Source: Vibrio algarum (lineage in GTDB: Bacteria; Pseudomonadota; Gammaproteobacteria; Enterobacterales; Vibrionaceae). Taken from it: a DNA stretch of 64,000 bases. The notes beneath the pieces were generated by a model, which was not told the DNA's origin, ran no database searches, and worked only from the letters and a program-made list of their open reading frames with translations. Below, piece after piece: positions 25,187-33,319 of the stretch. Location of the stretch: the NCBI RefSeq assembly GCF_028204155.1, contig NZ_JAQLOI010000001.1, forward strand, positions 1,488,001-1,552,000, in the 5' to 3' direction. A program made the position numbers and the translations under genes. The stretch's first letter is position 1; each line of letters begins with the position of its first letter.

Positions 25187-26437
25187 TTATCTATTCCACT
25201 TTTTCTTGCCGCTGCCTTCAGGTTTTGCTGTCGGCTTAATTGCGGCTAATAATTCTTCTGAAACAGTATCATCAAATTCAAAACCAGCGACTTGCTCACG
25301 CTCAAGACGGATCTTGTTCTTCTTTTCAATGATTTTGAAATGATGAAAATCATCGTAATCGATCAGTGATAATGCCAAACCAACTTCACCGGCGCGGCCA
25401 CTTCGACCAATGCGGTGCATGTAGTCTAAAGGGCTTCTTGGTAAGTCAAAGTTGATCACAACGGGTAGCTTTTCAATGTCTAGACCACGCGCTGCAATAT
25501 CAGTGGCAATTAACACGTCTATTTCGCCCGCTTTAAATGCCTCAAGTACACGGCTACGAGCGCCTTGACCTTTGTCGCCATGAAACACTTCTGCTGTAAT
25601 ACCACGCTTAGAGAGTTTATCAGCCAAATGATTACAGCTGTTTTTAGCATTGACGAAAATAAGCGCTTGTCTCCATTGATGTTGATGGATCAAATGGGCA
25701 AGAACGGCCGTTTTTTCCCCTTTATTTACAGTAAAAACACGCTGAACCAGTGTACTGGCGTCCGCACTTTGCAGCTGTAACTCTAAAGGGTCGGTCAGTA
25801 AATCTTGGGTTAATGCTTCAACTTGTTCAGGAAAGGTAGCGGAAAATAATAATGTTTGCTTTTTGTTTGGTAGTAAAGCCAATAACTCAGATAGCTCTTC
25901 AGTGAATCCGAGGCTTAACATGCGATCTGCTTCATCCAACACTACCGTTTTTACTCTATCGAGCTTTATCGCGTTGCTTGAAATCAAATCAAGTAATCGA
26001 CCTGGCGTTGCCACCAATATATCTGTGCCGCCACGCAATGCCAGCATTTGAGTGTTTGCTGAGACACCACCAAAAACAGCCACTGTTTTTATCGCACCGT
26101 TAAAATGTACAGCGTAAGATTTGATATTATCAGCGACCTGTTTGGCAAGTTCGCGAGTTGGTACCAAAATCAACCCAGTAGCATAGTTACCTTTACCGCC
26201 TTTACTGCTCATCGGTTTTTCAGCATGTATGTGTTGCAACATTGGCAGAGCAAACGAAGCCGTTTTACCTGAACCCGTATTTGCGCCTGCAATTAAATCA
26301 CGCCCCGCTAATACACTTGGAATGACTTGGGCTTGAATGGGCGTTGGCTGCTGATAGCCCAGTTCCGTTATTCGAGCTAACAGGGGTGGGATAAGGCCAA
26401 GTTCAGTAAATTTGGCTGGTGTTGTAACAGTGGTCAT
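25187..26437 (-). CDS. DEAD-box ATP-dependent RNA helicase, RhlE-like
   Basis: The 416-residue protein carries the full DEAD-box set: Q motif PTPIQAQVIP, motif I ANTGSGKT, PTRELAKQ, TPGRLLDL, DEAD in VLDEADRMLSLGF, SAT in LLFSATFP, then the helicase-C motifs VFHGDKGQ, ARGLDI and HRIGRSGRAG. The C-terminal tail is short, basic and lacks an RNA-recognition motif (SGKKKWNR), which points to the RhlE group rather than DeaD or DbpA. These helicases remodel RNA during ribosome assembly or decay. It is a single gene. Confidence 0.92.
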   Translation of the reverse strand: MTTVTTPAKFTELGLIPPLLARITELGYQQPTPIQAQVIPSVLAGRDLIAGANTGSGKTASFALPMLQHIHAEKPMSSKGGKGNYATGLILVPTRELAKQVADNIKSYAVHFNGAIKTVAVFGGVSANTQMLALRGGTDILVATPGRLLDLISSNAIKLDRVKTVVLDEADRMLSLGFTEELSELLALLPNKKQTLLFSATFPEQVEALTQDLLTDPLELQLQSADASTLVQRVFTVNKGEKTAVLAHLIHQHQWRQALIFVNAKNSCNHLADKLSKRGITAEVFHGDKGQGARSRVLEAFKAGEIDVLIATDIAARGLDIEKLPVVINFDLPRSPLDYMHRIGRSGRAGEVGLALSLIDYDDFHHFKIIEKKNKIRLEREQVAGFEFDDTVSEELLAAIKPTAKPEGSGKKKWNR

Positions 26438-26549
26438 TAATATAAAGGCTCAAAGCTAAAGTAATAGCCTGCTATTTTAGCCTATTTATGCACGGTTAAG
26501 TAGTGTAATGATGAAGCGAGGTTTAGAGAAAAGGTTCTACATTCTTGGC

Positions 26550-27197
26550 TTAATCCGCGGTCAAATACCGTTTTAGCTCAACGCCAGTTAGTGCGCTGAA
26601 GCCTCGAATGGCCGTTTCGACTAACTCATCGGCCAAGAATTCATCCGGAATTATACCACCCTCTATCCACAAACCATCTAGTACTGCGTTACAAGCGATA
26701 CTCAGCTGACGCAGTTCTTTCTCTGTTGTCTCTCTAGACTCTTCGACAAACACATCTGATATTAATTGTTGTATGTGGTTGCGTAGTAAATGGTAGGTTT
26801 TTTTGTGGCTTTCCCGCATAGGTTGGTTGTGGAATAAAAGCTGGAAAAACCCCGCCCATATTGCGATAACTTGCGCGTCAATAATAGGGGGCTTAACCGA
26901 AGCTTGAACAAACATGGCTAAGCGTTTTTTCGCCGAGGAGTAATGACCATCCGATCCCCGTGCGGCCACGTCAATTAGGTTGGTCATATGTTTTTCATAG
27001 GCTGCGATGATAAGTTCATCTTTGCTACTAAAATGGTAGCGAATCAATCCTTGCGTCACATTCGCTTCTTCTGCGATTGAACGCACTGTCGCCGCCTTTA
27101 CGCCATCGGAGGCTATTACCCTAAGGGTCGCATCTACTAGCTCGCTTTTACGGTTAATAGACATCTCTTTTCTTGGTATTCGGCGATTATCAGTCAT
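26550..27197 (-). CDS. TetR family repressor, BetI-like
   Basis: The 215-residue protein has the TetR N-terminal helix-turn-helix (VRSIAEEANVTQGLIRYHFSSKDELI, about residues 42-67) and a BetI-type C-terminal domain (VIAIWAGFFQLLFHNQPMRE; ACNAVLDGLWIEGG). It lies just downstream of the polar amino acid ABC operon on the same strand, separated by 108 bases that hold an inverted repeat. It most likely controls that transporter and the divergent guanidino hydrolase. BetI itself senses choline, but the bet genes here lie several kilobases away with no regulator next to them, so control of bet is an alternative. Confidence 0.87.
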   Translation of the reverse strand: MTDNRRIPRKEMSINRKSELVDATLRVIASDGVKAATVRSIAEEANVTQGLIRYHFSSKDELIIAAYEKHMTNLIDVAARGSDGHYSSAKKRLAMFVQASVKPPIIDAQVIAIWAGFFQLLFHNQPMRESHKKTYHLLRNHIQQLISDVFVEESRETTEKELRQLSIACNAVLDGLWIEGGIIPDEFLADELVETAIRGFSALTGVELKRYLTAD

Positions 27198-27225
27198 TGG
27201 ATTAACTCATTTAATATGTCGCGGT

Positions 27226-27250
27226 CTAGTATAAACAATGCTCATACTAG
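27226..27250. promoter_or_regulatory. Inverted repeat upstream of the TetR gene
   Basis: CTAGTAT and ATACTAG are separated by 11 bases, and the minus-strand right arm contains a -10-like TATACT. It lies 29 bases upstream of the regulator start, as an autoregulatory operator would. Confidence 0.4.
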
Positions 27251-27305
27251 GTGCGCTTAATTATTTATATTTTCTATATCTTTAGCAAGTAAAGAATAAA
27301 AACCA

Positions 27306-28073
27306 TTATGAATAACTAGGGTAACGACGATCTAAATACCAAAAACCTACAGTGATGACTCCGGCAATCAGTAGATACAGCAAAGCTAACAAAATAAGCG
27401 GCTCGTAGATAATGAATGTCTCTTGTCTTATCCGAGAAAAAACAGCATAGATATCGACAAACGAAATGGTCGCTACTAACGGCGTCGCTTTAAGTTGTAA
27501 AATGACCTCTCCGTTTAACGTTGGTAGAACTCTTTGAATCGCGCGTGGTAGCCAGATTCGTCGAAATACCATCCATGGGTGCATTCCCATGGCATAAGCT
27601 GCTTCCAGTTCCCCCTTTGGTACTTCTTTAAGTGCGCCCCTCATCACTTCGCCTTCATAGCCAGCAAAAGAAATCGTTAACACGATAAAAGCGTATGGCC
27701 ATACCTCGGTTAAATATGGCCATATCCAGCTTTGTCTTACTCCTGGGATATAAGGAAATATAGATCCTAAGCCATAATACAAAAGCCATAGTTGAAGCAG
27801 TAAAGGTGTTCCACGAATAACGGTACAAAATCCTCGGGCAAACCAGGCGAGGGGCTTAGGACCGGATACTTGAGCTAGACCAAGTAGTACGGCAAAGATA
27901 AAACCAAAAATAATCGTGCTAACCAATAGGAAAATGGTTTTCCACAACCCACTTAATATATCTGCGCTATAGTGATTCAACCATTGCCAGTTCATGCCAA
28001 AGGTTGCTGCTAGAACGAGCATCAAACCCATTAAAATAAGAATGATTCGGTGAGGAATTAATATGTTACGCAT
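27306..28073 (-). CDS. Polar amino acid ABC transporter permease, HisM-like
   Basis: The 255-residue inner-membrane protein belongs to the HisMQ/GlnP permease group. It has five to six hydrophobic segments and the EAA loop EGEVMRGALKEVPKGELEAAYAMGMHPWMVFRRIWLPRA. It pairs with the upstream permease, whose 3' end it overlaps by 8 bases. Context with a binding protein, an ATPase and a dimethylargininase-like enzyme suggests a basic amino acid or guanidino compound as substrate. Confidence 0.9.
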   Translation of the reverse strand: MRNILIPHRIILILMGLMLVLAATFGMNWQWLNHYSADILSGLWKTIFLLVSTIIFGFIFAVLLGLAQVSGPKPLAWFARGFCTVIRGTPLLLQLWLLYYGLGSIFPYIPGVRQSWIWPYLTEVWPYAFIVLTISFAGYEGEVMRGALKEVPKGELEAAYAMGMHPWMVFRRIWLPRAIQRVLPTLNGEVILQLKATPLVATISFVDIYAVFSRIRQETFIIYEPLILLALLYLLIAGVITVGFWYLDRRYPSYS

Positions 28074-28788
28074 GTTTTACTCCTCTATTAAGTCGCTTTT
28101 CCAAATAACCAAATACAATATTAGAGACAAGCGTAACGATGAGATATAACAACCCTGCAGCAAACAGAAATAAAAAATAGCTTTTAGTTGCTCCTGCAGC
28201 TTGACGAGCAGCCAGTGTTAATTCGGTAAATCCGACTACGGCTAACAACGCTGTGTCTTTGGTTGCTATCAACCATAAATTGGATAAGCCCGGCAGTGCA
28301 TTAGGCAGCATTTCTGGAATGGTGATTCTATAAAAGGTAACAAAAGGGTGCATACCAAAGCTTTCCGCCGCTTCTATATGCCCTTTCGGAATCGCGTTCA
28401 TAGCACCTCTAATTACTTCGGTTGCATATGCGCCTTGTACGATGGTTATGACTAGAACACCTGCTGCAAACTTGTCAATTTCTATCCTTTCTGCCCCAAA
28501 AAAGGAGAGTAATTGGTTGATGAGTTCTGGTAGCGCAAAATAGACTAAAAGAATGAGTACAAGTTCTGGAACAGAACGTATCAAGGTAGTGTAAATAGTC
28601 ACCAAATCCGCCACAAATAAACTACCACGTCGTTTGGCGTTGGCGGCAAACATGCCAATAATTAACCCTAATACGTAGCCAAGGCTTGCAACCTGTAACG
28701 AGACAAATAGCCCATCTAATAAATACCCCCCATCCGGGAGGGGGATTGCGAGTAGTTCGTACCAACTCATACTCTTATAATTTACCAT
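28066..28788 (-). CDS. Polar amino acid ABC transporter permease, HisQ-like
   Basis: The 240-residue inner-membrane protein is the partner permease. Its EAA loop is TEVIRGAMNAIPKGHIEAAESFGMHPFVTFYRITIPEM, and it starts with LPDGGYLLDGLFVSLQVASLGYVLGLIIG, typical of arginine/histidine/octopine-type permeases. It lies between the binding-protein gene and the HisM-like gene in one minus-strand operon. Confidence 0.9.
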   Translation of the reverse strand: MVNYKSMSWYELLAIPLPDGGYLLDGLFVSLQVASLGYVLGLIIGMFAANAKRRGSLFVADLVTIYTTLIRSVPELVLILLVYFALPELINQLLSFFGAERIEIDKFAAGVLVITIVQGAYATEVIRGAMNAIPKGHIEAAESFGMHPFVTFYRITIPEMLPNALPGLSNLWLIATKDTALLAVVGFTELTLAARQAAGATKSYFLFLFAAGLLYLIVTLVSNIVFGYLEKRLNRGVKHA

Positions 28789-28818
28789 CTACATCTCCAA
28801 ACAAAATAGACTTGCAGC

Positions 28819-29600
28819 CTATTCACCATAGATATTAAATTCGAAGTATTTTTTGGTGATACTATCGTATGTGCCATTTGTTCTAATCGCGTCAATAGCG
28901 GTATTTAGCGTCGATTTTAGGTCATCATTACCTTTTCTAAGTCCAAAACCGATACCCTTACCGAGTAAGGCTTCATCATGTGCAACAAGACCTGCCGAAG
29001 AACAGCACAATGCTCCTTCACTTGATTTCAAGAAATCTTCCAGTACCAAAGCATCGGCTAACGTGGCATCGATCCTGCCGGAGAATAGATCTTGATTGGC
29101 TTCATCTTGTGTTTGATATTCTTTAATGGAAGATGCTTTGAAGTGCTTTAACGCATAAGATTGATGTACCGATCCTGATTGCACACCAATTTTATGCCCA
29201 GCTAAACTCTTTGGCGTTGATATAATGCTACTTCCTGCGGCAACTGCTAAACTTGCGCCTGTTTGATAATACTTGTCTGAGAAATCAATAATCTTACTTC
29301 TCTCTTCAGTTATTGATAGTGAAGCGGCAACAACGTCAATCTTTTCAGCAACTAGAGAAGGGATAATACCGTCCCAAGATGTGGCGACAATCTCACAATC
29401 TCACAATCTAGCTTTGCTTGCTCACAAATTGCGTTTGCAATATCGATTTCCCAACCGGTGTAATTCCCTTCTGCATTTGGCACAGAGAACGGTGGGTAGG
29501 CCTCTGTTGCAATACCGACTTTAATTGATGACGCGTTAGCTTGAGAGACGAGTAACCCAAGAGATACGCACGATAAGATCATTACTTTTTTTAAACTCAT
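28819..29600 (-). pseudogene. Periplasmic amino acid-binding protein, frame broken by an 8-bp duplication
   Basis: The N-terminal frame (29600 to 29352) encodes a signal peptide (KKVMILSCVSLGLLVSQANA) and the start of an SBP family 3 receptor (KVGIATEAYPPFSVPNAEGN, YTGWEIDIANAICEQ). It then shifts at a tandem 8-bp repeat (29387-29409). In the other frame the protein continues perfectly as ATSWDGIIPSLVAEKIDVVA, and onwards to 28819 (GIGFGLRKGNDDLKSTLNTA). Removing one 8-bp unit restores a 257-residue receptor of normal length. As written, the product stops soon after the duplication. The gene is either recently inactivated, reversibly switched by slippage, or affected by an assembly error. It follows the ATPase gene in the operon. 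Confidence 0.9.
29387..29409. repeat. 8-bp tandem duplication disrupting the binding-protein gene
   Basis: On the plus strand the unit TCTCACAA occurs twice in a row, flanked by ACAA and TCT, so that about 2.9 units of period 8 are present. The surrounding protein needs one unit fewer. Confidence 0.9.
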
Positions 29601-29642
29601 ACTATTTCTTTCCTTGAAATGTTGTGGTTTTAGGGTGGTGTG

Positions 29643-30434
29643 TTAATAAATATTCTTAATAAATTGTTGTAAACGGGGTGATTGAGGAGATTTGAAGATT
29701 TGGTCCGGTGTACCTTGCTCTTCAATTTTCCCTTGGTCGAGAAATATAATTCGGTCGGCAACTTCGGCGGCAAACTGCATTTCATGGGTGACGATGATCA
29801 TTGTTCGACCTTCGTCGGCAAGCCCTGTCATTACTGACAATACTTCTCCCACCAATTCTGGATCTAATGCGGATGTCGGCTCGTCAAACAGTAAGACTTC
29901 GGGGTCAACAGCCAGTGCTCGAGCAATCGCGGCGCGTTGTTGTTGCCCGCCTGAAAGAAATGAAGGGTAACTGTTTCGTTTTTCTAATAGGCCAACTCTA
30001 TCTAGTAAATCATGCGCTTTATCTCTTGCTTGAATCTTAGATTGTCCAAGCACATGAACAGGCGCTTCCATAATATTTTGTTCCAGCGTCATATGAGGCC
30101 AGAGGTTAAAGTTTTGGAAAACCATGGCTAACTTCGTTCTTATCCAACGAAGTTGTTTTTTATCCAACACGTCTAGAGATTCTCCTTTGGACGGTTTGAA
30201 TAGCACGTCTTCTCCAAGTAATCTCATTGACCCTACTGACTGGGGTGTTTCCAGTAGATTTAGACAACGTAAAGTGGTGGATTTTCCAGAGCCACTCCCT
30301 CCAATAAGGGCAATGACCTCTCCTTTATTTGCATGTAAATCAATGCCTTTTAGTACTTCGATTTGATTAAACGATTTATGTAGATCCTTTACTTCAATAA
30401 CAGGACCTTTTCGCCTGTATCCACTAATTGACAT
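29643..30434 (-). CDS. Polar amino acid ABC transporter ATPase, HisP-like
   Basis: This 263-residue ATPase belongs to the HisP/GlnQ/ArtP group: Walker A GGSGSGKST, Q-loop FQNFNLWPHMT, signature LSGGQQQRAAIARAL, Walker B VLLFDEPTSALDPE and H-loop VTHEM. The start at 30434 has AGGTGA six bases upstream; an ATG three codons earlier at 30443 is the alternative. It is the first gene of the minus-strand operon and is divergent from the dimethylargininase-like gene, sharing a promoter region with a compound palindrome. Confidence 0.92.
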   Translation of the reverse strand: MSISGYRRKGPVIEVKDLHKSFNQIEVLKGIDLHANKGEVIALIGGSGSGKSTTLRCLNLLETPQSVGSMRLLGEDVLFKPSKGESLDVLDKKQLRWIRTKLAMVFQNFNLWPHMTLEQNIMEAPVHVLGQSKIQARDKAHDLLDRVGLLEKRNSYPSFLSGGQQQRAAIARALAVDPEVLLFDEPTSALDPELVGEVLSVMTGLADEGRTMIIVTHEMQFAAEVADRIIFLDQGKIEEQGTPDQIFKSPQSPRLQQFIKNIY

Positions 30435-30452
30435 CCATATCACCTGTAATAT

Positions 30453-30486
30453 TGCATAAAACTATACGCTTGTATAACTTTATGCA
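30453..30486. promoter_or_regulatory. Compound palindrome in the divergent ABC/hydrolase promoter region
   Basis: Outer arms TGCATAAA and TTTATGCA enclose inner arms TATAC and GTATA around a GCTT centre, giving a 34-bp imperfect palindrome. A further CGTATAG, inverted relative to the upstream CTATACG, follows at 30489-30495. The position between two divergent starts and the dyad size fit binding of a TetR dimer pair, plausibly the BetI-like regulator at 26550-27197. Confidence 0.5.
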
Positions 30487-30543
30487 TCCGTATAGACTAA
30501 ATGTCAATCTGTTTTTATTAATCGTCATGTTAAGGAAAGATAA

Positions 30544-31415
30544 ATGGCTAATTATGGTTGTCAGCTAATGGCTGAAGAAATGACACGTGTTCTGATGCGT
30601 CGTCCTGGAATAAGTTTGTTAGAGGCGGATCCTACGCTTTGGCATTACAACCACTTTTTTGATGCTGAAAAAGCGATCAGGGAATACGATGAGTTTGCGA
30701 CGCTAATTACACAAACGGGTGCTGAGATTGTATGGATTGAAGATGAAGGTGATGGCTTGTCTGATGCCATGTTTACCCGTGATGCATCCCTGATTACAAA
30801 AGCGGGCGCTGTTCCACTGAAAATGGGTAAAGCTCTACGCTCGGCTGAACCTCAAGTTCATAAAGCCGCTTACGAGCAAGCAGGTATCCCGATTTTAGGT
30901 GAGCTGACTGGAGAGGCGATGATTGAAGGTGGTGACACCATTTGGTTAAACGAAAATACACTGATTGTTGGCTTAGGTTTCCGCTCAAATCAAGAAGGTG
31001 TTAGACAGCTTAATGCACTCCTCAATCTACATGATATAACGGTAATCAGTTTTGATATGCCTTACTGGACTGGAGAAGAAGCGTGTCTGCATCTTATGTC
31101 AGTAATATCGCCACTGACTGAAAAAAGTACCTCGTTCATCCACCATTGATTCCTGCAACGTTATGGACACTTTTAAAAGAGTCTGGTATCGAGTTGATCG
31201 TTGCGCCAGCTGATGAATTTGAAGCCTCATTTGGCCTTAACTTAAATGTGCTTCCAACCTCACCAAATAACTGCATTATGATCGATGGCTTTCCGAAAAC
31301 GAAAAAGGTTATGGAAGAGAGTGGAGTATCTGTCCAAGTGTTTAAAGGTGATGCTCTATGTATGGCGTGTGAAGGTGGTCCAACATGCTTAACAAATCCT
31401 ATTCTTCGAGGGTAA
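30544..31415 (+). pseudogene. Dimethylargininase/arginine deiminase family hydrolase, frame broken at a poly-A run
   Basis: The frame from 30544 encodes the first two thirds of a guanidino-group-modifying enzyme: FTRDASLITKAGAV, GEAMIEGGDTIWL, then HLMSVISPL (the catalytic His region). After a run of six A (31121-31126) the frame is lost. With seven A the protein continues as KKYLVHPPLIPATLWTLLKE and runs to 31415, ending with the catalytic cysteine region LCMACEGGPTCLTNPILRG. The restored length is about 290 residues, normal for the family, which hydrolyses methylarginines or arginine to citrulline. AAGGAAAG precedes the start. The paired ABC transporter would supply the substrate. Confidence 0.87.
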
Positions 31416-31668
31416 TATTCCGCATTGCAGGGTATTGTGCCTTTTTTTGAAGTGCTCAAACGAAAGGTATCACCCTAAACAGCAAATCATTTACTACACA
31501 GTGAATGGATAACGCTTTTAGGCTGATACTTTAGCTTAATAAACGCCTATGCTTAGAGGGTGGTAAATCGCTACCGTGGTCGTCACTGATGGTAGGAGGT
31601 CTAAACAATATTAAGATGGCTGTGCACAGAAAGTGCAGAGTAAAGCGCTAAATAGGATATTTTCAAAA

Positions 31669-31866
31669 ATGAATGAACTCGTTGAGGAATCGGTAGCGTG
31701 TCCATATTGTGGTGAAACGATTGAGGTACTTATTGATTTCACCGATCTGAATCAGCAGTATATTGAGGATTGCCAAGTTTGCTGTAAACCAATTGTTTTT
31801 TTAGTCACGGAAGACGGAGATGGGGCTCAAATTGTCAATGTCTACAGTGAAGATGAGGCGTTTTAA
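31669..31866 (+). CDS. CPXCG-motif cysteine-rich small protein
   Basis: This 65-residue protein contains ACPYCGETIEVLID near the N terminus and DCQVCCKPI further on, two CxxC pairs likely to bind zinc, followed by an acidic tail. It matches the conserved CPXCG small-protein family, which has no known function. The start at 31669 is preferred, with TAGGAT about 11 bases upstream; an in-frame start at 31633 would add 12 residues. Confidence 0.82.
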   Translation: MNELVEESVACPYCGETIEVLIDFTDLNQQYIEDCQVCCKPIVFLVTEDGDGAQIVNVYSEDEAF

Positions 31867-32014
31867 TTCTAGATGTTAATTGTCAATGTTACCTTGTTGC
31901 TTGCTTTCTCGAAGTCTATTCGCAACAAGATGTCGATTAAGATTTGTGGTAATTATAGGGGCAGCACTGCTTTAGTATAAAACGGCATAAATTTCTTCTG
32001 GAACTGACTACAAA

Positions 32015-33040
32015 CTAGAACTGCTCAGAAACACATGAAACGTAACTAGCATAATTAGGGCCGCCTGAAAAAGTCGCACCGTCTGATAGCAGTAGCGTGT
32101 CATAATAGGAATCAGTGCCACTTTCTGTGTTTGTCCAATATAGCTTGTCAGTCGGCCAACCTAATGTTGCCATATCGCTTTTGTCTTGAAACAACCCTTC
32201 TAACGTGGGATTCCGAGAGGCATCGTTACTGCCCATTTCAGCAATGGTAGCCGTTCTCCAATCGTTTTTTCCGGCGAAGTTCATTTGGCCTAAATCTGTA
32301 CACCAGCGGTCATATTGCCCATCATTACCGTGGCCACCAGTTATGCTCCTTTGGTCAAATAGCCCGAATGCTTCACCATATGCGCCATCTTGTACCGTTC
32401 CCGCGTAAGTTCGCCCGTTATTGCTGCTATCTATCCCCGTAGTTTGCTTATATTCGAGACTTTGTAATACTTCAAGGCTAGGTGAAGAGGTGAACAATAA
32501 TGTTTTTCCTTTTATGGTTGCTGAAGCGATTTTTATGCAACGGCTAGCGGCGTTGGTATTCACATCATTAATGCCGCTCTCGGGTGTGATTGAGGCATCG
32601 CCTAGTGGCAAGTTCATATTATGGCCGCATACGGCTGATGAAGTGATAATTAGGCCGGCCTCATCGCTGGAAATACCATCTAAATTGACAACAACTCGAG
32701 CAGAACCTTCACTTTTGGCTAATATATGACCCGACTCAATATCAGCAATATCAGAAGAAACCATTGACCAATTTACCTCAGTCGTTATATCAACTTCTGT
32801 CCCGTCAGAATACTTCCCAATAGCTTGATAGTTGGTTTGGTTTGGGAGATCTATCATAGGAATATAGGTAAGGGAGTTCGGTGTAATAACAATCTCATAG
32901 AGTGAAGAATCAACGACAATACCTGTGGAGGGTAGGTCTGTTTCACTACCGATAGTAGTGTGAGAATCAGAGTTGCATCCAGTAAAAATCAACACAGCAA
33001 CGATAGAGCTTAGGTGTGGCAAGAATTTTTGTTTACTCAT
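32015..33040 (-). CDS. Lipoprotein with Ig-like (BIG2) and DUF1566-like domains
   Basis: The 341-residue protein has a signal sequence with lipobox FTGC (lipidated Cys about 22). A bacterial Ig-like group 2 domain follows (VITPNSLTYIPMIDLP, then KYSDGTEVDITTEVNWSMVS and GHILAKSEGSARVVVNLDG). A C-terminal part resembles DUF1566 (LFDQRSITGGHG, NDWRTATIAEMGS, YWTNTESG, YVSCVSEQF). Such proteins are surface or periplasmic and their function is unknown. It is the second DUF1566-type lipoprotein in the window, about 9 kb from the first. Confidence 0.8.
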   Translation of the reverse strand: MSKQKFLPHLSSIVAVLIFTGCNSDSHTTIGSETDLPSTGIVVDSSLYEIVITPNSLTYIPMIDLPNQTNYQAIGKYSDGTEVDITTEVNWSMVSSDIADIESGHILAKSEGSARVVVNLDGISSDEAGLIITSSAVCGHNMNLPLGDASITPESGINDVNTNAASRCIKIASATIKGKTLLFTSSPSLEVLQSLEYKQTTGIDSSNNGRTYAGTVQDGAYGEAFGLFDQRSITGGHGNDGQYDRWCTDLGQMNFAGKNDWRTATIAEMGSNDASRNPTLEGLFQDKSDMATLGWPTDKLYWTNTESGTDSYYDTLLLSDGATFSGGPNYASYVSCVSEQF

Positions 33041-33232
33041 ATAAAATTGCTCTCAAAATTCAAATTTAAATTCATGTTTTGTTGCAGGGGCGCGATGAAA
33101 AGGAGAGTAATGTATATAAGAGATATGAGATGTAGGAAATAGCTGATAATAAACAGTTTTAAAGCGGAAGTGCTAATGTCGATATAGGGTCTAATGTTAG
33201 ATTGGGCTAGAGGTGGTATGGATTTGATAGCT

Positions 33233-33276
33233 AGTTGTTAATCAGTTTAAAAATCCAGTTGTTAATCAGTTTAAAA
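33233..33276. repeat. 20-bp direct repeat, period 24
   Basis: The 20-mer agttgttaatcagtttaaaa occurs at 33233-33252 and again at 33257-33276, separated by four bases. It lies between the lipoprotein gene start and the transporter terminator and may carry duplicated regulatory sequence. Confidence 0.85.
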
Positions 33277-33277
33277 T

Positions 33278-33313
33278 TATAGCAATAGGCGCCGTTTCTC
33301 AGGCACCTATTGC
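33278..33313 (-). terminator. Terminator of the BCCT-like transporter gene
   Basis: On the minus strand GCAATAGGTGCC and GGCGCCTATTGC pair (one G-U) around TGAGAAAC, followed by TATAATTTT. It lies 7 bases past the transporter stop. Confidence 0.75.
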
Positions 33314-33319
33314 TTATCG

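Noticed and set aside
29273..29524. 83-codon plus-strand frame opposite the binding-protein gene
   Set aside because: It is a shadow frame of the broken receptor gene, whose two parts give strong family motifs on the other strand.
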